Part shown: positions 25,676 to 34,854 of the stretch, in pieces
Numbering within the stretch: the stretch's first letter is position 1
Layout: each line of letters starts with the position of its first letter
Assembly: GCF_042654585.1 (NCBI RefSeq)
Contig: NZ_JBHSGR010000009.1
Coordinates: 62,001-126,000 of the forward strand
DNA: 64,000 nt
Origin: Geodermatophilus arenarius
GTDB taxonomy: Bacteria > Actinomycetota > Actinomycetes > Mycobacteriales > Geodermatophilaceae
Direction: 5' to 3'
The notes under the pieces: generated by a model
Seen by the model: only the letters and a program-made list of their open reading frames with translations
What the model was told of the DNA's origin: nothing
Databases searched by the model: none
Program-made: the position numbers and the translations under genes

Positions 25676-26032
25676 CGCGGCCGAGACACCGCTCCCCACC
25701 CCGCGGCGGTCCTGTTCACCGGAGGGCCCAAGGTGCGATGGCGGACGGCTGAGACCTCCCACCTGCCATCCCGGGCACCCGGATCCCATGCGTCCCGAAC
25801 ACCTCTGCGTCCGCGTTCGCGCGTCACTGCGCGGGCCCGCCTCACGGCGACCGCGGTGTGCGGCGCGACGACCTCACGAATGCTGCTGCGGCGTGCCGTG
25901 GCCTGGCGCCCTGTCCGGATGTCCCCGTCCGCTCCGGCTCACCAGGCGCCGGAGAGTCGGAGGACGGCTCAGGCGGCCTCCACAGCATCATGGCGTCGAA
26001 GGCCGACGACCGGTACTCCACGCACCCGGCGC
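25676..26032. other. Convergent gap holding gene debris
   Basis: 357 bases between the LCP stop and the leftward exported-protein stop. The right third contains a sugar-transferase remnant (separate entry). The remainder shows no recognisable gene. Confidence 0.5.
25938..26032 (-). pseudogene. Remnant of a sugar transferase C-terminus
   Basis: Read leftward, 25980-26021 encodes VEYRSSAFDAMMLW, which aligns residue for residue with VENWSLAFDFMILW near the end of the intact transferase at 53.9 kb and with the corresponding part of the copy at 22.2 kb. DNA similarity continues beyond it toward 25938 (CAGGCGCCGGAG against TAGGCGCCGGAG). Only the last 30 codons or so persist and no start is available. 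It abuts the stop of the first gene of the variable cassette. Confidence 0.65.
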
Positions 26033-27313
26033 TCACCCCGGGACCACGGGCGGCGGCGCGTTCACCCGGCGGGTTCCACCGCCGGCGACCGTGTCGGCAC
26101 TGCTGTTGGTGATGATCCGCAGCAGGGGCCGGATGGTCGACCGGAAGTCGCTCCTCATGCGGTCGAGGGCCGCCCCCTCGCACTCCGGCTCTGCGTAGAG
26201 GACGTCTTGGGCTGAGCGCTCCCCGACATAGGCGCCGTAGTCCTGCAGCGCCTTGGCAAGAGCAAGCCCGTCGGCCGACAGGCCCAACGATCCCAGGTCG
26301 ACGGACGGCGGGATACCGACCATGGACCCCATGGGTATCAGGCCGCGATAGGTCGACGCCCCGCCGCTGTCCTCCGACTCGGCGGGCCACACCCATCCCG
26401 TTCGCAACTGCTCGGTGGTCAGCGCCATGACGAGTGCGTGCGGGATGTGTTCGTCACGGATCTCCTGGCAGCGGATCAACCCCCCCAGAACGCTGAAGCC
26501 GCTGGCCCGTGTACCACCGCCAACGCCGGGTCCGAGCAGGTCGACACGACCCCCGTACGAGGCGGTGTACTGAGTCTCCGAGCGGCGCTCTGCCCGCCAG
26601 TACTCGAACGCCCATCTGCCGTCGAGGACCACCATGTGGCCGTCCGTTCCGGCCGCGATGCTCGTGGTGGTCGGGATCCGGTGGTGGAAGTCCCCTGCCG
26701 GCGTGCTCACGGTTCCGATCGGATCCGTCGGCGAGGCGATGTTCACCGCTACCGAGTAGAAGGCGGCGTTGATGGTGGCGCTGGGGGACCCGTCGATCAG
26801 GTTGCGGGTCATAGGCTCGTCCGCGTCCTGGAAGACCGCACCGGAACCGATCCCGGTGTTCCAGACGGAGTCGCTGCTGAAGGGCTGCCGGTCGACGGTC
26901 CGGACTTGTCCCGGCTGCAGGACCTGGGCCTGGCAGAGGGCCATCAGCTCGCAGAGGAGGACCACGAGGAACGCACACATCGCCGTCCGGACGAATCCAC
27001 GACGACGCCGGCGGCGCGGGCGCCGGAGGTCTCCCCCGCCGGGTGCCGATGGCGGCACTCGGCCCTTCGCTGGATCGGGCGTGACGAACTGGTCCTCTCG
27101 GTGCAAGGGCGGCCACCACCGGGCTGTCACGACGGTTGGCGCGTCGCCTTCGGCAGTCCTCCGGCCGTACGGCTCACGTGCGGGTGACGCCGCTCCGTCA
27201 ACCATTCCCGCTAGACCGCCGACACGAGTTGGTGCCCAGACGTCGACCGGTTGCCTTGCGAGGCTCCTGAGAGTTCCACCCCTCCTCCTCCTCCAGGCCG
27301 TTCGAGGATCCAT
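26033..27313 (-). CDS. Membrane-anchored/exported protein of unknown function
   Basis: 426 residues from ATG 27313, chosen for a textbook GGAGGT site four bases upstream. Residues 1-105 are basic, Pro/Arg-rich and presumably cytoplasmic, followed by a single span (about 108-127, CAFLVVLLCELMALCQAQ). The extracytoplasmic 300 residues start with RQPFSSDSVWNTGIGSG and contain beta-rich stretches (HHRIPTTTSIAAGTDGHMVVLDGRWAFEYWRA). I recall similar 'PF-x-x-DS-x-WN' proteins in actinobacterial glycan clusters but no assigned activity. Candidates are polysaccharide binding or lyase-like processing. Last gene of the leftward cassette operon. Confidence 0.75.
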   Translation of the reverse strand: MDPRTAWRRRRGGTLRSLARQPVDVWAPTRVGGLAGMVDGAASPAREPYGRRTAEGDAPTVVTARWWPPLHREDQFVTPDPAKGRVPPSAPGGGDLRRPRRRRRRGFVRTAMCAFLVVLLCELMALCQAQVLQPGQVRTVDRQPFSSDSVWNTGIGSGAVFQDADEPMTRNLIDGSPSATINAAFYSVAVNIASPTDPIGTVSTPAGDFHHRIPTTTSIAAGTDGHMVVLDGRWAFEYWRAERRSETQYTASYGGRVDLLGPGVGGGTRASGFSVLGGLIRCQEIRDEHIPHALVMALTTEQLRTGWVWPAESEDSGGASTYRGLIPMGSMVGIPPSVDLGSLGLSADGLALAKALQDYGAYVGERSAQDVLYAEPECEGAALDRMRSDFRSTIRPLLRIITNSSADTVAGGGTRRVNAPPPVVPG

Positions 27314-27375
27314 GGTGACCTCCGGAGTGGTGATGCTCCAGCCCTCACGGCCTCGGGTCGCCACAACCCCTCGGC

Positions 27376-28899
27376 TCAGCGGACCTCGAGGTCCGGGCCA
27401 CCAGATCCCCCGGGCTTCGCCGCCGATCGCAGCCGACGGCCCCGGTGCTCAACTGGGGCCCCCGTCCCCGACCCCCATCGGGCGGAGACCCCCCTGGACT
27501 CGCGGTCGAGTCGCTGGGCTGGCGAGCTCATCCCACCCCTATGCAGAGCTGCGCTGCCGGGCGCGGTCCCGATGCCCTGCTGGGGGCCGCGCCGCCGGAG
27601 GGACCACAGGAAGACGATGAGCAGGTATCCCGTCGGCGGGTAGAACAGAACCGGGTCGGTCAGGCCTGCTCCCAGCACGAACACGGTCAGCGCGATCCCA
27701 GGGAGACCTCGTCGAAGGCCGGCGGCGATCACGGCCCCGATGATCACCAGCGCGCCGAGCACCCCGACGGCGCCGAGTTCGACCCAGATCTGCAGGTAAC
27801 CGTTGTGGACCTCGAGGTGGCCAGGCAGGTAGTTCACCGCCTCACGCCAGCCCACTCCCCACAGGGAGAAGGAGGGCTGCAGGGCGAGCGCGCGGTCCCA
27901 CTGGCCGAGCCGCCAGCCGGCCGAGTTCTGCCCTGCCAGTCCCCCGCTGTTCTCGATGAAGGCGAACCGCTCGAACAGAACCGCACCGAAAGTCACCAGC
28001 ACGGCCGCGACGACAGCGCCCATGGCCAGCGCTCGGCGTCGCCAGTAGGGGAACAGCAGGACGATCGCCACCACCAGCCAGGTGATGGCCCCTCGGCTGC
28101 CTGTGATGAGGAGAGCGCCACCGAGAACCGCGAGCCCCCCGAACCGGTGCAGCGTCGGGAGGTCTCTGCGCGCCAGCAGGTAGAGGATGCACAGACTCAG
28201 GAAGTACGCGGCGAAGTTCGGGTGACCGATCAGACCGCCGTAGCGTTCCCCTTCGGATTCCGTGTCGCTGTACGCGGGGAGGTTCAGCAGCCCCGCGTCG
28301 GAGGCGTAGATGCTGCCCGCGAGGACCACGCCCACCAGGACGGCGCCCCTCGTTACACGGTCGCGATCCGCATCGCCCAGTCGGACGATCACCGCCAGCA
28401 AGACGGCGTAGGAGACGAAACGGATGGACGAATCCGCGGACTGTCCCCTGTGCAACGCCGACGAGACGATCGACGAGAGAGCCAGCAGAGCCGCCCCAAC
28501 GCCGAAAGTGGCCACCCCCTCGCTCGACACCGGGCGCGGGAGGAGGACCGCGGCGAGAGGCACCGCCAGTGCCGCGACGTAGTTGTCCGCGGGAAGCCCT
28601 CCGATGATCAGCAGAGGCAGCAGGGCAGACGACCCCACCATGACCAGCGGCAAGCACGTCCGGTCGATTCTGATGCGCACGGGCCGGTAAGCGAGAACGA
28701 GCACGGTTCCCGCGACCCCCAGGGCGAGAGGCCACTGGGCTGTCACCACGGCGAACGACGACAGGACCGCCGCGGTGAGGATGACGACTCCGGCCAGCCT
28801 CAGCCGGGTCAGGGATGCAGGACCGCGGATCGACGGGTCGGGACGCCACCGGAGGTCCAGTCGTGACGGCCGTGTCCCGTGGAACGGATTGAGAGTCAT
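27376..28899 (-). CDS. O-antigen ligase/polymerase-type membrane protein (Wzy-like)
   Basis: 507 residues from ATG 28899. About ten to twelve hydrophobic helices, starting at residue 32 (LRLAGVVILTAAVLSSFAVV). The large periplasmic loop carries GLIGHPNFAAYFLS and the Wzy/WaaL signature EVHNGYLQIWVELGAVG; ITGSRGA follows a membrane helix. The C-terminal 65 residues are charged and disordered. Wzy enzymes polymerise lipid-linked repeat units outside the membrane; being the only such gene in the window, it is the probable polymerase. Confidence 0.85.
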   Translation of the reverse strand: MTLNPFHGTRPSRLDLRWRPDPSIRGPASLTRLRLAGVVILTAAVLSSFAVVTAQWPLALGVAGTVLVLAYRPVRIRIDRTCLPLVMVGSSALLPLLIIGGLPADNYVAALAVPLAAVLLPRPVSSEGVATFGVGAALLALSSIVSSALHRGQSADSSIRFVSYAVLLAVIVRLGDADRDRVTRGAVLVGVVLAGSIYASDAGLLNLPAYSDTESEGERYGGLIGHPNFAAYFLSLCILYLLARRDLPTLHRFGGLAVLGGALLITGSRGAITWLVVAIVLLFPYWRRRALAMGAVVAAVLVTFGAVLFERFAFIENSGGLAGQNSAGWRLGQWDRALALQPSFSLWGVGWREAVNYLPGHLEVHNGYLQIWVELGAVGVLGALVIIGAVIAAGLRRGLPGIALTVFVLGAGLTDPVLFYPPTGYLLIVFLWSLRRRGPQQGIGTAPGSAALHRGGMSSPAQRLDRESRGVSARWGSGTGAPVEHRGRRLRSAAKPGGSGGPDLEVR

Positions 28900-29179
28900 C
28901 GAGCTGTGCCCTCCGCCGCCACTCCCGGGCCCCGACGAGGGGAGTCGTCAGCGCCGGTCGGAGGAGTGCGGCGATCACTCCCGCCGAGCCGCGGTCGCGG
29001 ACCTCCGAAGAACGAGCCGGGACGGGCACCGCCACGGACGAGCACGGGGAAGCGGTCCCGTTCCGCCCGATGCGATCCGTCGCCGCGCGCCGGCCCGGAC
29101 GGGCCACCTCGGTCGCGCCCGCCCGCGCGCCGAGAACGACCTGACCCGTTCGCCGTTCCCCCGCGCCCCCGAGTCGGGC

Positions 29180-30226
29180 TCACAGCTCCACCAGGGCCAT
29201 GACGTGCCCCCAGAAGGACTCCGCGACCACCTCAGCCCGGTGGTCCTGCCATGCCCGGACGGCCCGCTCCGCCCGGCCGTCCAGATCGCTCGTGGACAGC
29301 AGTGCTCGGACGCCGGCGGAGAGGTCGCGCGGGGACCGGAAGAGGGAGAGCCCGTACGGCTGCAGCTGGGTCAGGCCAGGTCCGTGCAGCCCGACGGCGG
29401 GTACCCCCACCGACAGAGCCTCGGCCACCGCCAACGGGTATCCCTCTGCTTTCGTCGCCATCGCGAGGATCCCCCCGCGAAGGTATTCGTCCCGGATCTG
29501 CAACGGAGTGACCGCACCGAGGAACGTCGTATCAAGTTCGAGCGATGCGGCGAGACGTTCGAGACGGCGGCGTTCCGGGCCGTCCCCCATGACGGTGACC
29601 GGCAGACCGACGTCGTGGGCGACTTCGAACAGGATCGGGATGCGCTTCTCGGGGACGAGACGAGCCGCGACGAGCAGTCGGCGGCACCCGTTCGACGACT
29701 TGGGGCCGGGGGCGAACACGTCGTCCACGGGAGCCCGTGTGGGTACCAGGCGCCGGGTGACCGACCGGGCGGCTCGGCTCAGGGACGCCGGATCGACGCT
29801 GATGACCAGATCGCTCAGTGCGCAGCCAGGGATCTCCGCCACGTGGTAGGCGAGGCCGAAGAGTCTGCGGCCGAAGCGCCAGGCATTCCAGCTACCGCCA
29901 TGGAGAACAAGAACCGTCTTCGCCTCGCGGGGGAGACAGGGCACGTACTCCGGGCGGTGGCAGATCACGACGTCGTGACGGGCCAGTTCCTGACGCCGAC
30001 TCCACAGGCCTGCCGAGAACCGCGCGTTGAGCGGCCCCCGCCTTCCTGCTGTGTGGACGATCACCGCTCCGTCCGTGGCACGAGGAAGCTCGGCCGGCTC
30101 GCCGGCCAGGTAGTAGGTGATCCTCAGGTCGGAAGGCGCTTGGGCGCCGATCCGCGCCACGAATCGTGCGATGCCGCCAGGGCTCAGCAGGCCGAAATCC
30201 GTCGCGTAGACCACTCCGACGTCCAT
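29180..30226 (-). CDS. GT4 family glycosyltransferase
   Basis: 348 residues from ATG 30226, with GGGGA upstream. GT-B fold: acceptor half with FGLLSPGGIARFV and VLVLHGGSWNAW, and a donor half with LLVAARLVPEKRIPILFE (about 195), VMGDGPERRRLE and the nucleotide-binding ATKAEGYPLAVAEALSVGVPAVG (the E-x7-E motif of retaining GT4). It adds one sugar to the lipid-linked repeat unit at the inner membrane face. Eleven bases separate it from the preceding GT4 gene, so the two are in one transcript. Confidence 0.87.
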   Translation of the reverse strand: MDVGVVYATDFGLLSPGGIARFVARIGAQAPSDLRITYYLAGEPAELPRATDGAVIVHTAGRRGPLNARFSAGLWSRRQELARHDVVICHRPEYVPCLPREAKTVLVLHGGSWNAWRFGRRLFGLAYHVAEIPGCALSDLVISVDPASLSRAARSVTRRLVPTRAPVDDVFAPGPKSSNGCRRLLVAARLVPEKRIPILFEVAHDVGLPVTVMGDGPERRRLERLAASLELDTTFLGAVTPLQIRDEYLRGGILAMATKAEGYPLAVAEALSVGVPAVGLHGPGLTQLQPYGLSLFRSPRDLSAGVRALLSTSDLDGRAERAVRAWQDHRAEVVAESFWGHVMALVEL

Positions 30227-30237
30227 CGGTTCCCCAG

Positions 30238-31230
30238 CTAGCCGCAGAGTCTCGCGACGAGGTCCCCTAGCTCCCCCGCGGCAGACTGCCAGCGGTAGCG
30301 GGCGAGGACGTCGTGGGGCGGGGCCTGCCTCCCGTCGCCGATGGCAGCGCCGATCGCCTTCACCATGTCGGCTTCGTCCAGCGGGTCGAAGAAGTGCGCG
30401 TGCCCGTCGGTCACCTCTCGGAACACCGGGATGTCACTGCACGCGACAGGGAGACCGAACTGCAGAGCCTCCACCAGCGGTAATCCGAATCCCTCGTACA
30501 GGGAAGGCAGGACCAGAGCGGAAGCGGTCCGGTAGAGCCGCGCCAGTTCTTCGTCACCGGGCCGGTCGACGTGCCTGATTCCCGCCGGGAGCTCGGCCCA
30601 CCCCAGTCGGCCCACCAGGACCAGGTCGTACCGGATCCTCAGATCCGACGTCGACCACGCCCGGGCCAGGGTGCCGAGGTTCTTCCGCGGCTCCGCCGTG
30701 CCGACACACAGCACGAACGGGCGATCCAGAGGAGGTGGACTCACGGATCCCAGCTCGACCAGGTGGGAGGACAGGCCCGGGTACACGCGGGTGACGCGAT
30801 CGGTGGCCAGGCCTGCGTCGAGCAGCTCGGCCCGAACAGCGTCGCTCACGGTGACCACGTGCGTCGAGCCGCTCAGCCGCCTGGCAGCAAGCCGACGGTA
30901 GTACGTGCGGCCGAGTGGGCTCGCCCACTCGGGATGGCGCAGCCACGTCAGGTCATGCAGTGTCCACAAGGTCGGAGCCGGGTACTCCCGTGCCGGCGGA
31001 TACGTCGGGAAGAACAGGACGTCCGAGAAGCGGCAGCGGCGCGGCACATCCCAGAGGTCCTGTTTGACACGGGCCGATGCGCTCGACACGGTGCCTCTGG
31101 TCGGCTGCCACAGGTTCCACGTGGTGGTGCTGTCGTCCTTCAGTTCCCGAAGCAGCGAGGACGCATACCTCTCCCAGCCAGTGAGCCGGTCGAGGCAGGC
31201 GCTGCGGGCGTCGACGAAGACGTTGATCAT
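30238..31230 (-). CDS. GT4 family glycosyltransferase (mannosyltransferase-like)
   Basis: 330 residues from ATG 31230; ATGA overlap with the WecG-type gene fixes the start. Acceptor domain: NVFVDARSACLDRLTGWERY and LWTLHDLTWLRHPEW. Donor domain: FVLCVGTAEPRKNLGTLARAW (about 190) and VLPSLYEGFGLPLVEALQFGLPV. The 'TxEPRKN' and 'YEGFGLP' blocks are typical of GT4 mannosyl/rhamnosyltransferases of O-antigen clusters. Donor cannot be stated. Operon order: oxygenase, WecG-like, this gene, second GT4, polymerase, exported protein. Confidence 0.88.
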   Translation of the reverse strand: MINVFVDARSACLDRLTGWERYASSLLRELKDDSTTTWNLWQPTRGTVSSASARVKQDLWDVPRRCRFSDVLFFPTYPPAREYPAPTLWTLHDLTWLRHPEWASPLGRTYYRRLAARRLSGSTHVVTVSDAVRAELLDAGLATDRVTRVYPGLSSHLVELGSVSPPPLDRPFVLCVGTAEPRKNLGTLARAWSTSDLRIRYDLVLVGRLGWAELPAGIRHVDRPGDEELARLYRTASALVLPSLYEGFGLPLVEALQFGLPVACSDIPVFREVTDGHAHFFDPLDEADMVKAIGAAIGDGRQAPPHDVLARYRWQSAAGELGDLVARLCG

Positions 31231-32117
31231 GTCGGTACCGGCCGCCCCAGCGCACGCCGCAACACCACCACCACGGCCGCGGCGACGACCTGCGGGTAGC
31301 CCACCAGGTAGCGGCGCCACAACCGAGTGGGCTCCCTGAGCAAACGGAAGGCCCACTCGACCCCTGCGCGCTCCACGAGAGGCGGAGCGGACGGAGCGGT
31401 CCCGACGGACATGCCGATGCCGCCGCCGACCCCGATGAGGAGCCCAGGACAACCCCGGCTCACCAGATCTGCGGCCAACGGTTCTCCCTTCGCTGCTCCG
31501 AGGGCGACGAGAACCAAGTCCGCACGGGCCTGTCCCAGGTCGTGCGCCACACGCTCGACTGCGAGCGATCCGGCATCTCCGTGCTCGCACCACACGCAGG
31601 CGTGGCCCGCCTTCGCAGTCCGTGCTCTGAAGACCTCACAGGTCCGTTCATCCGAGCCGAGGACGGCGTATCTCAGCGGAGCCACCCTGCCCGGGATCGT
31701 CAGACCGATGCATAGGTCCTTGCCCGTGACCCGTTCCGTGCCGTTCTGATGGGCTACGAGAAGCAAGGGCCAGCCATCGGGCGTCCACCAGTCCGCTGAC
31801 AGGAATGCGCTCCGGAAGCGCTCGCTGGTGGCGGCCAGGTGCAGGTGCTCCAGGTTCACGGTCTGCACTCGCCCGGCGACTCCTCGGCCGATGAGCGCGA
31901 CGAGATCTTCTCGTCGTCTGATGACGCGACCGGCCGCGGCGCGTTCCGCCCACAGGGCGAGAACCGACGCGACACGGCCTTGCATCGTCCGCTGCGGTGG
32001 CGCCCCGCTCCCCGGCGCCACCTGCCTGTCAGCCGCCAGGAAGCGGGGCAGACGTACTCGCCGATTGAACCGGGGCTGCATGCAGGGACGCCGCAGCCGT
32101 GCGCGGACGGGTTCCAT
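31227..32117 (-). CDS. WecG/TagA/CpsF family glycosyltransferase
   Basis: 296 residues from ATG 32117; the frame stays open to ATG 32324 (365 residues), but the extra residues are low-complexity and lack a ribosome site, so the start is uncertain. The family core begins near VIRRREDLVALIGRG, then VQTVNLEHLHLAATSERF, SADWWTPDGWPLL, GLTIPGRVAPLRYAVLGS and LVLVALGAAKGEPLAADLV, ending with FRLLREPTRLWRRYLVG. These GT26 enzymes add the second sugar (such as ManNAc or a uronic acid) to the polyprenyl-linked primer. Coupled to the next GT4 by 4 bp. Confidence 0.85.
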   Translation of the reverse strand: MEPVRARLRRPCMQPRFNRRVRLPRFLAADRQVAPGSGAPPQRTMQGRVASVLALWAERAAAGRVIRRREDLVALIGRGVAGRVQTVNLEHLHLAATSERFRSAFLSADWWTPDGWPLLLVAHQNGTERVTGKDLCIGLTIPGRVAPLRYAVLGSDERTCEVFRARTAKAGHACVWCEHGDAGSLAVERVAHDLGQARADLVLVALGAAKGEPLAADLVSRGCPGLLIGVGGGIGMSVGTAPSAPPLVERAGVEWAFRLLREPTRLWRRYLVGYPQVVAAAVVVVLRRALGRPVPT

Positions 32118-32408
32118 GGACCTCGATCCCGCCGCCCCCGTCGGCGCGCCGACACCGATACCACACGGAGCCGGCACGGAGCCGGAGATCAAGTTCGGCG
32201 AGGTGCCTGCGCCGCCGCCATCGAGGTCCGGCGGCGCCTCGCCCCGTCTCGGCACGACCATCCGCAGTCTTGGCATGACACCGCCCATCCACGGCACTTC
32301 GGCCCCGGCCGTCGGGTCCGTCATTCGCGCGGCGTCGCTCGTGGCGAAGTGGCGCCTCTGACGCCGTCCAGGCCGTTGATCCCAGTCAATCGGCCTGATG
32401 CCTCACGG

Positions 32409-33323
32409 TTAGGACTGCGCGACCAGGCCTCGACGCTCTCGACTCGTTTCCTGGTCGTAGGCCGCGATGATGTCCTCGGGGATGTGCGACAGGTCCCCCA
32501 CCTGGAGGTAGTCACCCATCGTCGTACCAGTGCACGCCGAGTCGAGGTTGGGAGCGCCTCGACGGGCCACCACGTCGTCGAGGTGGACGGTGCGGAAGTC
32601 GATGCTGAAGCGCGTCCGCCCGGTCGTGTTCTCGACCGACGAGTGCAGCTGCGCCGCCGAGAAGATCATCGGCGCCCCTGGACGGGCGATGATGCGCAGT
32701 TGCGGGTCGGGGTCGATCGGGACAGTAGCGCGCGGCTGCTTGCGCGTGTCGGAGGTGACGTGCTTAGCGGCTTCCCTACGGCTGGTCTCATTCCAGTCGT
32801 AGTAGTCGTACTCCTCGGACGAATTCGGCACCGCCTCGTCCCAGTAGCGCGGGTGGAAGGCCATGACGTTGTCCGATTCCACCTCATAGATGGGCATCCA
32901 CCAATTGAGCTGGCACATGGGTGCGGAATACCAGGTGTCCCTGTGCGCGTGGAAGGCATAAGCGATACCGGAGGTGAGGTACCCCCCAGACGTCGACGTG
33001 CGCATCCGGGGCACATCGAAATATGTCCTCCGCGGATCCGCGCCGAAGTCCACGAGCATCTCCTGGATGCACTCCTTCGAGCGAGGGTGGTGAATGAACT
33101 TGGGCTTGAGCTCTGCAAGCAGCGCAGCGTAGTCCTCGACAGGCATGTGGTCCTGGGCGGTGCGCGGGTCAAGATCCCCGAAGGCCTCTTCGATCATGCT
33201 GCGCGCGTGCACCACGAGAGCCTCCGCTCCCGGTGAGGGAGACTGAACGAAGAGGTTGCCGCGAAATAGTTCCTCGCGACGGGTGTCATCGCTGTAGGGA
33301 GCGTCGTAGTAGATCGTTGTCAT
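32409..33323 (-). CDS. Fe(II)/2-oxoglutarate-type oxygenase (phytanoyl-CoA dioxygenase-like)
   Basis: 304 residues from ATG 33323. Double-stranded beta-helix iron site: HRD (His127, Asp129), distal His227 in FSAAQLHSSVEN, and Arg238 in GRTRFSIDFR for 2-oxoglutarate. A cytoplasmic hydroxylase or desaturase acting on a small substrate, possibly a nucleotide sugar or lipid-linked sugar given the location; the actual substrate is not visible. Sequence style is more mixed in codon use than the neighbours, suggesting import. First gene of the leftward cassette operon, with the AT-richer 33.4-33.9 kb gap upstream. Confidence 0.8.
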   Translation of the reverse strand: MTTIYYDAPYSDDTRREELFRGNLFVQSPSPGAEALVVHARSMIEEAFGDLDPRTAQDHMPVEDYAALLAELKPKFIHHPRSKECIQEMLVDFGADPRRTYFDVPRMRTSTSGGYLTSGIAYAFHAHRDTWYSAPMCQLNWWMPIYEVESDNVMAFHPRYWDEAVPNSSEEYDYYDWNETSRREAAKHVTSDTRKQPRATVPIDPDPQLRIIARPGAPMIFSAAQLHSSVENTTGRTRFSIDFRTVHLDDVVARRGAPNLDSACTGTTMGDYLQVGDLSHIPEDIIAAYDQETSRERRGLVAQS

Positions 33324-33972
33324 GGGCGGAGACCCTAGCGCCGGGAAGCCGGTCGGCAAGGTATCCGGACGCGCTCACCGCATCTCTCTGTCTTGCATGC
33401 GAGATGTATTCCTCTCGCTACGGAGAGGCATGGACATGACGGAGGGTGAGCGGCATCTGGGCCTTTCGTCATAAGTCCTGCTCAACCCCCATGTCGTTCT
33501 CCATTTCGGTATCCATAGTGAAGACGTGCATGCGAGGAGTGCATGCACAACATCGCGTGAAGGGCGGGCGCGCCCGGACCAGAGGTCGCAAGCTGCCAGC
33601 GTCGAGCCCTGCCACGGCGATCGCCTTCACATCGCCCCGGCAACCGAGATGGCTGCGTCATGTGCACCGTCGTCAGCGCGCGATCAGGCGGTCGACGGAA
33701 ACCACCGCGAGCCCTGGCGTCGTCGACGAGCACGCGGGTCAGCAGGGGACTCGGAGCCGCCCGTCGCCGCGTAGCCCCGTTGAAACGATCTCAGCACCCC
33801 GCCCTGCGGAGGTGGCCGCGAGGAGCATGGAGCGGAAAGGCGCGCGGGTTGTCGTGCGGCTCGGTGAAGGCGCAAGCACGCGGAGCAGTCGTCCGAACAC
33901 CCTCCGATGACATATCTGCGGGAAGGGCACCCGACGCGACAGTAGTGGTTGACCCAGCGAGGGAAAAGTTCC
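33324..33972. other. AT-richer intergenic region between divergent operons
   Basis: 649 bases with lower GC than its surroundings and no convincing gene; every long frame is a compositional shadow. It separates the leftward oxygenase operon from the rightward CDP-sugar operon, so both promoters should be here. One clear inverted repeat is recorded separately. Confidence 0.5.
33526..33548. promoter_or_regulatory. Inverted repeat, possible operator
   Basis: GTGCATGC and its complement GCATGCAC (8 + 8 bp, 7-nt spacer) lie 203 bp upstream of the oxygenase and about 425 bp before the cytidylyltransferase. The half-sites are themselves palindromic in the core (GCATGC), typical of dimeric regulator sites. 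Confidence 0.35.
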
Positions 33973-34854
33973 ATGGTCGCTCCTCAACTGCCCGCGCCGC
34001 CGGCCGGGCAGGGATCGGCAACGGACATCCGGGATCGGACGGCTCCCATGAAGGTCGTGCTCTTCTGCGGCGGTCAGGGCTTGCGCATGCGCGAAGGCGT
34101 GACCGATCTCCCGAAACCGATGATCATGGTCGGCCACCGGCCGCTGATCTGGCACGTGATGCGGTATTACGCACACTTCGGGCACACGGAATTTATCCTG
34201 TGTTTGGGCTACGGGGCCCACTACATCAAGGACTATTTCCTGAACTACCGCGAGACGGCGAGCAACGACTTCACCCTCTCCGGAGGCGGCCAGCGCGTCG
34301 AGCTACTGTCCGCCGACATCGCGGACTGGACAATCCACTTCATCGATACCGGTGTCGATTCTGCCATCGGTGAGCGGCTCCGCCGGGTAAGGCACCTTCT
34401 CCAAGGTGAGGACGTCTTCCTCGCCAACTACTCGGACGTCCTCACCGACGCCCCGCTGGACGTGATGGTCGAGCGCCTCGTTCGCAGCGACGCCATTGGC
34501 AGTCTGCTGGCCGCCCGTCCTGACAAGTCGTTCCACTGCGTCAACATCGGGAAGGACGGCCGGATTCGCAGCATTCAGGCCAGTGCAGACATGGGGCTCT
34601 GGGTAAACGGCGGCTTCTTCGTCCTGCGCCAGGAGGTCTTCGACTTCATCCCGAAGGGCGGCGACCTGGTGGAGGACGCCTGCACAGCCCTCGCGGAGCG
34701 CAACCGCCTGCTCTCCTACTCCTACACGGGCTTCTGGCACCCGACCGACACCATCAAGGAGCGCAACAACCTCGAGGCTCATTTCGCCCGCGGTGACCGC
34801 CCGTGGATGGTCTGGGAGACCGACCCCACACGCGCACCCGCCCCGGCGGTCTGA
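33973..34854 (+). CDS. rfbF: Glucose-1-phosphate cytidylyltransferase
   Basis: 293 residues from ATG 33973; an ATG at 34048 would begin MKVVLFCGGQG, the usual family start, so the first 25 residues are uncertain. Nucleotidyltransferase core FCGGQGLRMREG with LPKPMIMVG (Lys of the donor site), NYSDVLTD (metal Asp) and WVNGGFFVL. Makes CDP-glucose from CTP and glucose-1-phosphate. CDP-glucose 4,6-dehydratase, the expected next enzyme, is not recognisable in the window. First of a rightward cluster with PIG-L and an epimerase. Confidence 0.9.
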   Translation: MVAPQLPAPPAGQGSATDIRDRTAPMKVVLFCGGQGLRMREGVTDLPKPMIMVGHRPLIWHVMRYYAHFGHTEFILCLGYGAHYIKDYFLNYRETASNDFTLSGGGQRVELLSADIADWTIHFIDTGVDSAIGERLRRVRHLLQGEDVFLANYSDVLTDAPLDVMVERLVRSDAIGSLLAARPDKSFHCVNIGKDGRIRSIQASADMGLWVNGGFFVLRQEVFDFIPKGGDLVEDACTALAERNRLLSYSYTGFWHPTDTIKERNNLEAHFARGDRPWMVWETDPTRAPAPAV

